Shown here piece by piece: positions 25,111 through 31,900 of a stretch of 34,717 bases of DNA; position 1 is the stretch's first letter, and the number at the start of each line of letters is the position of its first letter. The notes under the pieces are model-generated. The model made no database searches and was not told the origin of the DNA. It worked only from the letters and a program-made list of their open reading frames with translations. This stretch comes from a virus, in IMG/VR virus record IMGVR_UViG_3300033148_005152, positions 1-34,717 of that record; one strand, 5' to 3'. Made by a program: the position numbers and the translations under genes.

Positions 25111-25740
25111 CTAAATCATATGATTTAAAATCTTTCCAACTAAATCACCGTTACATCTATAACAGTTATCATAAATGGAAATCAAATCGTTTGTCTTTCT
25201 GTTTCTGTAAACATTTTCTCCCCATTCAGCTCCACATATACCACAAAAACAATGAAAGAATGCATCTTCATATATAATACAATCTTCTGGTATTTTTGAT
25301 AAGTCTATTTTTCTGAATTCTAAATTCAAATCACGCCTAACCTTTATATAATCTTTTTTTTCTATTTTCTCCTTAACAACATCAAAACTGAATATATTTC
25401 TATTATTTCTTTCCAACACATAACTTTCTACATCTTCAAATAACATCTTTTCCATCACACTTTTTGGTTGTATCGTTTTGAAATAAGAATAAGAAGATTC
25501 AACAAGGCTTGGTATGGATAAATTCTTTTGTCTGATATGTTTTGGTATCTTAAAGCTCCATCGAGCAGATTGATTACTATCAGGTTGGCTCACGTTCAAT
25601 ACAAAATACAATCTATCGTTCAAAGATAATATTCTATTGCCCTTTTTGCTTAATACTATTTTCTCTTTTGCCAATCTGTCGCAAAGACAAGACAAAACTT
25701 TCAACAGGAAACTCAAGGACTTTCCAATTAAAATTTTCAT
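25111..25740 (-). CDS. Unknown protein with C-terminal zinc ribbon, next to terL
   Basis: 209 residues from the ATG at 25740; a TTG 36 bases upstream is the alternative, but a GGAG lies between. The body is mixed: RLYFVLNVSQPDSNQSARWS, then a helical middle (SSYSYFKTIQPKSVMEKM). The end has CFCGICGAEWG and, about 20 residues later, CYRCNGDLVG, giving a likely zinc ribbon. Its stop is followed by the SD of terL, so the two are probably coupled. It could be a packaging accessory or nucleic-acid-binding protein; nothing proves it. Confidence 0.6.
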   Translation of the reverse strand: MKILIGKSLSFLLKVLSCLCDRLAKEKIVLSKKGNRILSLNDRLYFVLNVSQPDSNQSARWSFKIPKHIRQKNLSIPSLVESSYSYFKTIQPKSVMEKMLFEDVESYVLERNNRNIFSFDVVKEKIEKKDYIKVRRDLNLEFRKIDLSKIPEDCIIYEDAFFHCFCGICGAEWGENVYRNRKTNDLISIYDNCYRCNGDLVGKILNHMI

Positions 25741-25869
25741 AAATTTTTGTCTCTCCAAAAAGATATAATTCTTCAAAAAAAGAAAATAATTCTTTTGTTT
25801 TAAAGAAACAAGAAAAAATAATTAAATTAATTTTCTCATTTTGGGATTTTATTTTGTATATTGTTATGA

Positions 25870-25998
25870 AAAGGCGTTGTTCTGAATGATTTATTGATAA
25901 AAGCAGGAACTAAAGTTATTAATGATGAAGAAAACTGTGATATTAATCTCAACCCTATGAAACTGGAAAAAGATACGATTATAAAAATTATGAAATAA
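25870..25998 (+). pseudogene. Possible remnant of a plus-strand gene
   Basis: An open frame of 43 codons with no good start: it would read ..KGVVLNDLLIKAGTKVINDE and end DTIIKIMK. The composition looks like protein, and TAATTAATTA begins with its stop codon, as at several real gene ends. The nearest possible start is TTG at 25894; upstream an ATG in another frame (25866) meets a stop after a few codons. It could be the tail of a decayed gene. Together with 25741-25869 it is the divergent spacer between terL-side and plus-strand genes; I see no convincing promoter there. Confidence 0.3.
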
Positions 25999-26021
25999 TT
26001 AATTACAAAAGGAATCCAATT

Positions 26022-26426
26022 ATGAGCATTAAAAATATAACAAATAAAAATAAGATAAACCCTTATTTCCCAAAGGACTATGAAAAGAGGCTGGAAGAAG
26101 AAAAAACAATTGAAATAAATACTACTGAAAACCAAAAAGAAAATTTCCAAAGCCCTAATCACATTGATTCTGCTCCCATCTCCATAATATCAAATATAAC
26201 AGCTCCTTTATTTGAAAATGTTATCGACCTTTGCGAAAAACAAATGAAACTGAATAGTTACAAAGACCACTGGTCAACGAGGTCAAATATATATCTGTTC
26301 AGAAACTTGTTGAACAAATTAGATGAACTTGAACAGGCAGAGACAAGGGATAAGACATTGGAATATTGTGCTGATGCTATAAATTATTTGCTTATGATTG
26401 TCGATAACGAAAAGAGAAAGGAATAA
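26022..26426 (+). CDS. Small protein, possibly MazG-like nucleotide pyrophosphohydrolase fold
   Basis: 134 residues, AAAGGAA before the ATG. The C-terminal 60 residues read SNIYLFRNLLNKLDELEQAE, then KTLEYCADAINYLLMIVDN, in the pattern of short phage MazG-like proteins (E..EL near the start of one helix, a D..N.... helix near the end). The pattern is weak and lacks a full ExxE motif, so the call is tentative. Residues 13-24, NPYFPKDYEKRL, closely match NPYLPKDYEQRL of TerL, also at DNA level. It is the first gene of the plus-strand cassette. Confidence 0.6.
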   Translation: MSIKNITNKNKINPYFPKDYEKRLEEEKTIEINTTENQKENFQSPNHIDSAPISIISNITAPLFENVIDLCEKQMKLNSYKDHWSTRSNIYLFRNLLNKLDELEQAETRDKTLEYCADAINYLLMIVDNEKRKE

Positions 26427-26434
26427 TCAATTTT

Positions 26435-26761
26435 ATGGAGACAAATAGAGATAAAATAATTTCCCATTGCCGAATAGGTAGAGAAAACAAAATGGGAAAC
26501 TGGATAACAAAAACATATAAAATAGAAAAAATAAAACCTGAAAAAAGAGAAATAATATCTGGTATTTTTACATGCGAAAAAGAATTAAAAGATTCAATAG
26601 AAAAAACAGTCCATTGGATGAAAAAGAATAACTACGATGTAAGTGTTGAATATAAATATTTCCATGATGATAGATGTATGGTAGGTCATATTGATATACA
26701 CGGTAAAAAATATTTTAAAAAGGGTCGAAGATATAAAATAGTTAAAATTGTAGATGATTAA
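26435..26761 (+). CDS. Unknown small protein
   Basis: 108 residues. It starts 9 bases after the previous gene, with AGGA before the ATG; a second ATG at 26492 is possible. It is basic and mixed alpha/beta: MGNWITKTYKIEKIKPEKRE, KKNNYDVSVEYKYFHDDRCM, GHIDIHGKKYFKKGRRYKIV. The last part looks like a small beta-barrel. No family recognised. Confidence 0.65.
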   Translation: METNRDKIISHCRIGRENKMGNWITKTYKIEKIKPEKREIISGIFTCEKELKDSIEKTVHWMKKNNYDVSVEYKYFHDDRCMVGHIDIHGKKYFKKGRRYKIVKIVDD

Positions 26762-26821
26762 AAGAGAAAGGATAATAAAAAAATTAATAAACAAATTAAG
26801 AAAATATAATAGGAAGGAAAG

Positions 26822-27172
26822 ATGATTGACTTTTATCCTGTCCTGGTTGCCTTAACAATATTAAGTGCATGTTTTATTTATATTATTTATACTGACTGGA
26901 AAAAAAGAAAAAAACGAAAAGAATTATATAACGATAAAGAATTAAAAGCTTCCCTGCTTTGGTTCAAAGATTATGCTGAAAACTTTTTAGAAAAAGAAGA
27001 AGCAATAAGATATAAAAACACAATATTACAAATGCTGAACAACCACACACCTAAAGAAGAAATAAAAGCATATATTGAACACATAAAACCTTTTCAAGAA
27101 ATGCTTGGAAAATTAAATAAATTAAATTGGAATAGAAAGGAAATTTCTAATTATAAAACTAAAAAATTTTAA
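26822..27172 (+). CDS. Small membrane-anchored protein, unknown
   Basis: 116 residues, GGAAGG before the ATG. A single hydrophobic helix at residues 5-25 (YPVLVALTILSACFIYIIYT) is followed by WKKRKKRK, which would leave the rest in the cytoplasm. The rest is helical: ELKASLLWFKDYAENFLEKE, KEEIKAYIEHIKPFQEMLG. Nothing links it to a known superinfection or lysis family. It lies in the plus-strand cassette. Confidence 0.65.
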   Translation: MIDFYPVLVALTILSACFIYIIYTDWKKRKKRKELYNDKELKASLLWFKDYAENFLEKEEAIRYKNTILQMLNNHTPKEEIKAYIEHIKPFQEMLGKLNKLNWNRKEISNYKTKKF

Positions 27173-27191
27173 ATTATTTGGAGAAAGTAAA

Positions 27192-27584
27192 ATGGAAAAA
27201 GAATATGATTTTTCTCCGGATGATGTTATTGCGGGAATTTTGGCTTATTCAGAGTTAAAAGAAATGACTAGTTCAAAGGATAAGATTCATAAAATTATTT
27301 TTAACTTAAAAGAAGAATCAAAATCAGAACATCCTGAATTATTAGAAGATTTGAATTTCCCTCAAAACAATGTTTATCCTTTTTCAAGAGAATTGGAAAG
27401 CATTTTAATAGGTTTACAGATTAGTGGTATAATTGAAGCCAAAAATACTAAATATTTAGAGTATTTAATTGACGAATCTGGAAGAGAGTATATAAAAAAT
27501 GAATTGATAAAGAATTTTGATATTGAGCAAAAAGAATATATAAAAGAGTTAGGAAAGCGATTTAATGAATTGATAAAAGAATAA
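27192..27584 (+). CDS. Helical protein, possibly winged-helix type, unknown
   Basis: 130 residues, GGAG before the ATG. Helix-rich with YPFSRELESILIGLQISGII, a pattern like the end of a winged-helix or antitoxin-like domain, then KYLEYLIDESGREYIKNEL and a charged end. It may bind DNA or a partner protein, but I cannot name a family. It lies 19 bases after the previous gene. Confidence 0.65.
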   Translation: MEKEYDFSPDDVIAGILAYSELKEMTSSKDKIHKIIFNLKEESKSEHPELLEDLNFPQNNVYPFSRELESILIGLQISGIIEAKNTKYLEYLIDESGREYIKNELIKNFDIEQKEYIKELGKRFNELIKE

Positions 27585-27705
27585 AAAATGCTAAAACAGT
27601 AAATCAATTGCATAAAGACGAAGAACCTCTTTTTTATATTTTTTTGTAAAAAATTTAACGTCGTTTTTCACATCAGAAAACTTTAATTTTTCCTGGATTT
27701 TTTAC

Positions 27706-27897
27706 ATGACAAAGAAAAAAGATTTTTCAAAGTCATTAAAAAACTACGAAAGCAAATGGGTAGCGTTATCATTCAATCAGAAGAAGATAGTATCATCTTC
27801 AAATAATCCAAAACAAGCATTAAAATTAGCTATAGAAAAAGGCGAGAAAAACCCATTAGTGTTTAAAGTGTTAAACAACCATTATCGTTATTTCTGA
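27706..27897 (+). CDS. DUF5678-like small protein
   Basis: 63 residues with the DUF5678 pattern: LKNYESKWVALSFNQKKIV, SSSNNPKQALKLAIEKGEKN, PLVFKVLNNHYRYF. The family pattern is 'Y.gkWVAl......vvasg.t..eA...A...g..dp...kV'. Function is unknown. No SD is visible before the ATG. It is the last gene of the plus-strand cassette; 27585-27705, before it, holds nothing recognisable. Confidence 0.55.
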   Translation: MTKKKDFSKSLKNYESKWVALSFNQKKIVSSSNNPKQALKLAIEKGEKNPLVFKVLNNHYRYF

Positions 27898-28059
27898 AAT
27901 AATATCTTTCCTTAGCGTAAAAACAATATTAAAATAAAAAAGAAGTGTTAATATATTATTAAAATATTAGCAAAAGCAAAAACTACTCTCTATACCATAA
28001 AAACAGAAAAACCACTCCTATTTTCACTTAATTTTTCCAAAAAATCAAATATAATCCCT

Positions 28060-28073
28060 CGCGCGTGCGCGCG
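28060..28073. repeat. Alternating CG tract
   Basis: CGCGCGTGCGCGCG: 14 bases of strict pyrimidine-purine alternation, almost self-complementary, in an AT-rich setting. This is a classic Z-DNA-forming sequence. Chance occurrence is unlikely at this base composition. Confidence 0.8.
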
Positions 28074-28759
28074 TTTACATGATCATGATTTATATATATA
28101 GATAAATAAAATACTAGGTCATTGTTTAAAAAATTTTTACTGTTAAAATATTAATAAAATATCAGTAAAAAAAATTATAATTAAAACATTAGTGTTAGAA
28201 AACAGAGGAATATTTAGTTTAATGTGTGTGTGGTATATTACCTGTTTCCATATCTAACGTGAAAACGTGTTTAAAAAAATAATCTCTTTTTATGTTTTGT
28301 TGATTCGTGAACGGGTGGCATTTCATAAACACACTCTTCAATCGTTTTTCTCGATTTTTTATATAAACACACATCATTTAAAAATAACATGAGTTGTAAT
28401 ATACTGTTAGAATCGTTTAAAACACGTCTGGGAACGTCTGTATTGAAAGATAATAAAAAAGGTATGGTATTATATGCCTAAAAAATAAAAACACCTTACA
28501 AGTGGTATTTTAAAACAATAACAAAAAAGATTGCTTGTAAGCTACTTTCTCATTTTAGTTATATATTATCATTACTTTTTAATAAAAGTTTGTTAGAAGA
28601 CGTCTATGAAGCATATAGAGGTGTTTTTATGTTATGTTTCAGACTGGATATTTACCTAATCGGTAAGGGTACAGTGGACAATCAACATCAGAACACGTAA
28701 CAACTTGGTTTCTACCCTCGTATTTAAAAATAGAAATTGTTACCCGTAAAATAAAATTT

Positions 28760-28790
28760 TAGAATATATATATAATATATATATATTCTA
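28760..28790. repeat. 31-base perfect AT palindrome
   Basis: Each arm is 15 bases, TAGAATATATATATA and its reverse complement, with a single A in the middle. It could extrude as a cruciform or act as a duplex-unwinding element. On neither strand is it followed by a U-run, so it is not a normal terminator. Confidence 0.85.
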
Positions 28791-28967
28791 CTACATGTCA
28801 TTTACTATAGTGTTCATGACGATATATCAGGTTACAATGAACAATCTTATCACATTTATTACAAAGCATAACAATATATTTCATAATATTTCCCTTTCAA
28901 TAAAAACAATAACTTATCAACTATCCATCTTTATAACTACTAATAATAATAAATACTTATTACAAGT

Positions 28968-29585
28968 TTACATAATACTTATTATGCGACATATATAAAT
29001 GAATAAAAACAACAGGTTAGCTTTTACGATAATAACATACTTTTTCTTCACTTCTGTATATTCAGCTTCTTCTATATTCCCATCTCTAATTTCCTTCATT
29101 GACTTTCCTGATATTTTCTGTAAACCTCCTATTTTCAAGTTAATAGATACAGGGGCTTGCTTAACTGCTTTAACACTTTTAGGTCTCTGTCCAAACTCCT
29201 CTGGTAGATTTCTTTCCAAAATCCAAGAATATGCCATCCAAAATTTCTTTCCGTGTATCCTCAATGCTTTCAATATGTTAAGCACTCCTTCAGCTCTTGC
29301 TTTGTTCAGTTCCCGGGCTAGATTATCGTTGTTTTCCATCGCCTCTCTCACCTCATCCTCATATAATCCTACTGCCTCACAAGAATACTTAAAATTTCCC
29401 GTTTCCTTTAAATTTCTTTTAATTTTCTCTTTTACTTTGTACCATATTCCTTTTCTTCCTATTACCCCCGGCTGCCTCTTTTTCACTGGCATATTACTCC
29501 TGTACTTTCTCTTTTCTATTATCAAAGAAGCAAACATCCGCCTGATTTGTTTTTTCAACTGTGTTCTATTATATTCCTTCTCCAT
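28968..29585 (-). CDS. terS: Terminase small subunit (probable)
   Basis: 205 residues, GAGAAAG-type weak SD. Residues 58-140 carry a helix-turn-helix-like stretch followed by helices, as in small terminases: LKETGNFKYSCEAVGLYEDE, VREAMENNDNLARELNKARA, then LKALRIHGKKFWMAYSWILE and RNLPEEFGQRPK. It would recognise the packaging site and load TerL. The last 25 residues (KKYVIIVKANLLFLFIYICR..) are hydrophobic, which is odd for this family and may mark a recent change of the 3' end. About 3.2 kb separate it from terL; in most phages they adjoin. Confidence 0.7.
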   Translation of the reverse strand: MEKEYNRTQLKKQIRRMFASLIIEKRKYRSNMPVKKRQPGVIGRKGIWYKVKEKIKRNLKETGNFKYSCEAVGLYEDEVREAMENNDNLARELNKARAEGVLNILKALRIHGKKFWMAYSWILERNLPEEFGQRPKSVKAVKQAPVSINLKIGGLQKISGKSMKEIRDGNIEEAEYTEVKKKYVIIVKANLLFLFIYICRIISIM

Positions 29586-29599
29586 TGTTTCTTTCTCTT

Positions 29600-29640
29600 T
29601 AAAACTGAAAGTAAAAAATTCTTTTCCGACTTTTAAAATC
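29600..29640 (-). promoter_or_regulatory. Leader repeat upstream of terS
   Basis: A 26-base identical block is shared with 29918-29943. Reading leftwards it contains AAAAGAATTTTTTACTTTC followed by AGTTTTA, and similarity extends upstream (TTTTAAAA, GAC/GTC). It ends 15 bases before the terS start. A shared promoter or leader is likely; no standard -10/-35 pair is evident. Confidence 0.45.
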
Positions 29641-29685
29641 TCACTATTTCAATCTTGATTTTTTTTTGAAAATTTAACTTAATGT

Positions 29686-29904
29686 TTACTCGTCTACACC
29701 AAAAAACTTATCTTGGCATTTCTGACACATTCCAGAAATATTATATTCTTTCCAGCTCAATCCATCTCTAAAATCTTCTATTCTACACTTATCCGAATTA
29801 CAAAAAACACATACTTTTTCTTTTTGACTTTTTGAAAGACCTCTGCCAAATGACTTTTTGGCAAAACTATCAACAGCATTTTGCAATTCTTTAGTTCTTT
29901 TCAT
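29686..29904 (-). CDS. Small zinc-ribbon protein
   Basis: 72 residues from the ATG at 29904, chosen because AGGAGG lies 8 bases before it (only 2 bases from the ATG at 29908-29910). It has a basic start (MKRTKELQNAVDSFAKKSFG), then CVFCNSDKC and CQKCQDKFF, a four-Cys metal-binding pair about 25 residues apart. It lies directly upstream of terS and shares its leader, so it may be co-regulated. Function unknown. Confidence 0.65.
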   Translation of the reverse strand: MKRTKELQNAVDSFAKKSFGRGLSKSQKEKVCVFCNSDKCRIEDFRDGLSWKEYNISGMCQKCQDKFFGVDE

Positions 29905-29917
29905 TTTCATTTCCTCC

Positions 29918-29960
29918 TAAAACTGAAAGTAAAAAATTCTTTTTGACTGTTTTAAAACGT
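29918..29960 (-). promoter_or_regulatory. Leader repeat upstream of the 72-residue zinc-ribbon gene
   Basis: Second copy of the block at 29600-29640, ending at the AGGAGG of the gene. Conservation of a non-coding block before two successive genes suggests a promoter or regulator site. The wider spacer 29905-30057 contains no gene. Confidence 0.45.
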
Positions 29961-30057
29961 GTTATTTTAGATTGTGTTTTTTTACTGTAGTTCTTTTATC
30001 CATTCTAATCTTCTTTTTATCAGGTGTCGTTACATTTCCTAATGTGGAGTCAAAATG

Positions 30058-30555
30058 TTAAAAACGATATGTAAAATTAACTAATGTCTTATTTTTGCCG
30101 AATGACAAATCAACATTGTATTTCTTCTTAAGATTTTCATTTATTTTTTTAGCTGAACTATAAGCGTCTGTTGAACTATAAACTATGTCAGTCAGAAGAA
30201 CAATTGCTCCAATTGTGGCTATTGTGTTATTAGGTTCTGTTCTTATTCTTTTGAGATAGGGCGGCCATCCATCGTCGTAGCTATATATTACTTTGTCTTC
30301 TGGTTCTTCATAAGTAGCCATCATACCTGCTGATATTATGCCTGTAAGTAAAAATAATGTACCTTTCCCGACTTCACCGTTATAAAACTGACCGCTTCCT
30401 ACAATTAATAAAGACAATAGAGCTGCTACTCCTTGATTCTTTTTCTCCATTTGATATTTCATAAGGTTTTTCATTTCATTGTCTATTTCCTGTGAAATAG
30501 ACAAATTTGGTGTTAATATTAACAAGACTATCAAAATCATTATTGATTTTTTCAT
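30058..30555 (-). CDS. Secreted or membrane protein with TM2-like hydrophobic hairpin
   Basis: 165 residues from the ATG at 30555, chosen because AAAGGA precedes it and it opens MKKSIMILIVLLILTPNLSI, a signal peptide ending SQ. A hydrophobic pair follows: GVAALLSLLIVGSGQFYNGE, VGKGTLFLLTGIISAGMM, with GQFYNGE..KG, the turn seen in TM2 / DUF5683-like envelope proteins of the FCB group. A third hydrophobic stretch (TIATIGAIVLLTDIVYS) and a C-terminal beta strand FTYRF follow. Likely inserted in the host envelope and perhaps borrowed from the host. It could modify the host surface or block superinfection; that is speculation. Confidence 0.65.
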   Translation of the reverse strand: MKKSIMILIVLLILTPNLSISQEIDNEMKNLMKYQMEKKNQGVAALLSLLIVGSGQFYNGEVGKGTLFLLTGIISAGMMATYEEPEDKVIYSYDDGWPPYLKRIRTEPNNTIATIGAIVLLTDIVYSSTDAYSSAKKINENLKKKYNVDLSFGKNKTLVNFTYRF

Positions 30556-30574
30556 AATTAAGTCCTTTCTAAAA

Positions 30575-30916
30575 CTAAATTGATTCCTGTTCTTTTTGGT
30601 TCTCATATATCTCGATTAACTTTTTCAAAGAAACCCTTTCTCCATTTGGCATATCAATTAATGTTTTTGGCTCTGATGGAAAACATATCAGTTTCCATTT
30701 ACTTATTTTATTTCCATGTTTTTCGTTTATAAACTCAAGCAGGCATTCTGAAGAACAGAAAAAACAAGAAATATATATTTTATCGTCGTGTCTAAACTGC
30801 CAGACAGGTTTATCTGTTATGTAACTTGCTTTTTCTTCAAGCAACACATTATTACATTGATTGCAACGAATCAATGAATACATTGTTTTTTTCACTTTAA
30901 ATGTATTGGTTTTCAT
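30575..30916 (-). CDS. Small zinc-finger protein
   Basis: 113 residues from the ATG at 30916, chosen because GAGGGGG precedes it; a TTG 18 bases upstream is the alternative. Pairs of cysteines: IRCNQCNNVLLE, then CFFCSSECLLEFINE about 30 residues later. The FCSSECL..F pattern is like treble-clef TRASH or MYM fingers. It may bind nucleic acid or protein. No other clue to function. Confidence 0.65.
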   Translation of the reverse strand: MKTNTFKVKKTMYSLIRCNQCNNVLLEEKASYITDKPVWQFRHDDKIYISCFFCSSECLLEFINEKHGNKISKWKLICFPSEPKTLIDMPNGERVSLKKLIEIYENQKEQESI

Positions 30917-30958
30917 AATTAAATACCCCCTCAATTAAACTTTTTTATTTCCCTTTAA

Positions 30959-31114
30959 TCATTTTAATTTATTATTTCTGATTAATTCTTTTATCAATTT
31001 TAATAAATCATTTCTTTCTAATGTGAGCCAAAAATCATCGTGGTTTATTAATTCAGTAAAATGCAAATAATAATATCCAGGTTCTTCTTTATCTTTTTCA
31101 ATATGAAATTCCAT
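30959..31114 (-). CDS. 51-residue acidic-basic protein, unknown
   Basis: Translation MEFHIEKDKEEPGYYYLHFT, ELINHDDFWLTLERNDLLKL, then IKELIRNNKLK. It opens 3 bases after the stop of the duplicated fragment at 31115-31197, with GAAGGG about 11 bases upstream. Compact beta-then-helix pattern, reasonable codon use. Too short to assign. Confidence 0.5.
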   Translation of the reverse strand: MEFHIEKDKEEPGYYYLHFTELINHDDFWLTLERNDLLKLIKELIRNNKLK

Positions 31115-31197
31115 TTTTTAAAACCCTTCAAATTCAGGAAGATTATTATATTCTTCATCAGTTAAATGAACAACACAGATTTCATAGACTTCATTTT
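31115..31197 (-). pseudogene. Partial duplicate of the 3' end of the gene at 31901-32089
   Basis: These 83 bases match 31898-31980 at 79 positions. They encode NEVYEICVVHLTDEEYNNLP EFEGF, whose counterpart is the C-terminus of the gene at 31901. The frame has only a GTG upstream and no SD, so this is a left-over fragment, not a full gene. It marks a recent duplication. Confidence 0.65.
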
Positions 31198-31199
31198 TT

Positions 31200-31487
31200 C
31201 TACTTCTTTTCAGAAGAGAAATCACTCTCTATATCCGCCTCGAGTATAATATCTCTCAATTCTTTATAGGCTTTTATCAATTTAGAAAGCACTACAGCAT
31301 ATTCAGCCATTCTTTCCTTTAGACTTCTAACATAATTTCGCATTGAAACTAAATCTTTTGTTTCACTTTCAAATTTTCCTTCTTGCTCACCATATTCCTC
31401 TCCTACCCAAAACTGTTCGGGTCCTCCCCATTTAAATTCAAAATCTGGCAACCTTGCCACTTTTTCCGCTAATATTCTTAATTTCAT
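31200..31487 (-). CDS. Coiled-coil small protein, unknown
   Basis: 95 residues from the ATG at 31487, chosen because AAAGGAG precedes it by 7 bases. An earlier ATG (31520), overlapping the previous stop as ATGA, would add MKRIINKRRNT. The protein has LPDFEFKWGGPEQFWVGEEY, then helices NYVRSLKERMAEYAVVLSKL and KAYKELRDIILEAD. No family recognised. Confidence 0.6.
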   Translation of the reverse strand: MKLRILAEKVARLPDFEFKWGGPEQFWVGEEYGEQEGKFESETKDLVSMRNYVRSLKERMAEYAVVLSKLIKAYKELRDIILEADIESDFSSEKK

Positions 31488-31516
31488 GGTATTTCTCCTT
31501 TTGTTAATTATTCTTT

Positions 31517-31828
31517 TCATTTATTCTGATATACAAAAAATAAACCATTTTTGTCTATCAAATCATTTTTATTTTTCTTTCTACAATAATTATCCAAAAG
31601 TATTCCTGCTATTTGACTCAAAAAATGAGTTTGATTATGTGTTATCAAGTTTATGTCAGAATCTTTTATAATTTCTTTAAAAGTTTCAATCAGACAACTT
31701 TCATCTAATTCAATTTTTTCAGAATGTTTTATCCATAATCTCACTTTTTCTAAAACTATTTTTTCAAACGTATCCCAGCCTTTTATCATATAAATAAATT
31801 CACGTTGTTCTATATTATATTTTGTCAT
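31517..31828 (-). CDS. Unknown small protein
   Basis: 103 residues; AAAGGA, then TAATTAATTATG at the start. Helical: DTFEKIVLEKVRLWIKHSEK, then IETFKEIIKDSDINLITHNQ and FLSQIAGILLDNYCRKKNKN. No recognised family. Its final codons overlap the ATG at 31520. Confidence 0.6.
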   Translation of the reverse strand: MTKYNIEQREFIYMIKGWDTFEKIVLEKVRLWIKHSEKIELDESCLIETFKEIIKDSDINLITHNQTHFLSQIAGILLDNYCRKKNKNDLIDKNGLFFVYQNK

Positions 31829-31900
31829 AATTAATTATTCCTTTTATTATAACAAATATAAATAATTCGGTTTCTCTAACAAATATATCAAGCATATCTT

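Larger units (their letters stand above)
27898..28967. other. 1.07-kb region without genes; candidate origin or packaging region
   Basis: It lies between the 3' ends of the plus-strand cassette and of terS, so it is convergent. No credible gene or tRNA was found. It is AT-rich with a Z-like CG tract (28060-28073), CATGATCATG at 28078-28087 followed by TTTATATATATAG, a 31-base palindrome (28760-28790), ACGTCTG twice 10 bases apart (about 28425-28441), a CTTACAAG/CTTGTAAG inverted repeat near 28495 and 28546, ACGTGTTTAAA near 28267 mirrored by TTTAAAACACGT near 28419, and TAAACACAC twice. These traits fit a phage replication origin or pac/cos region but prove neither. Confidence 0.5.

Noticed and set aside
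25741-26021. Sigma-70 promoter for the plus-strand cassette (TTGGGA, 17 bases, TTATGA)
   Set aside because: Spacing is right but the -10 box is too poor to claim.
26762-26821. Tiny frame before the membrane protein gene, after an AAAGG sequence
   Set aside because: It would need an ATA start and is only 17 codons long.
28640-28750. tRNA-like pattern (hairpin TTACC/GGTAA and GGGTA/TACCC)
   Set aside because: No acceptor stem, no T-loop consensus and no anticodon arm could be built; only isolated short stems.
28795-28998. A 67-codon plus-strand frame next to the long palindrome
   Set aside because: Composition is only hydrophobic and Thr/Asn/Ile-rich from AT bias, there is no SD, and it overlaps the end of terS.
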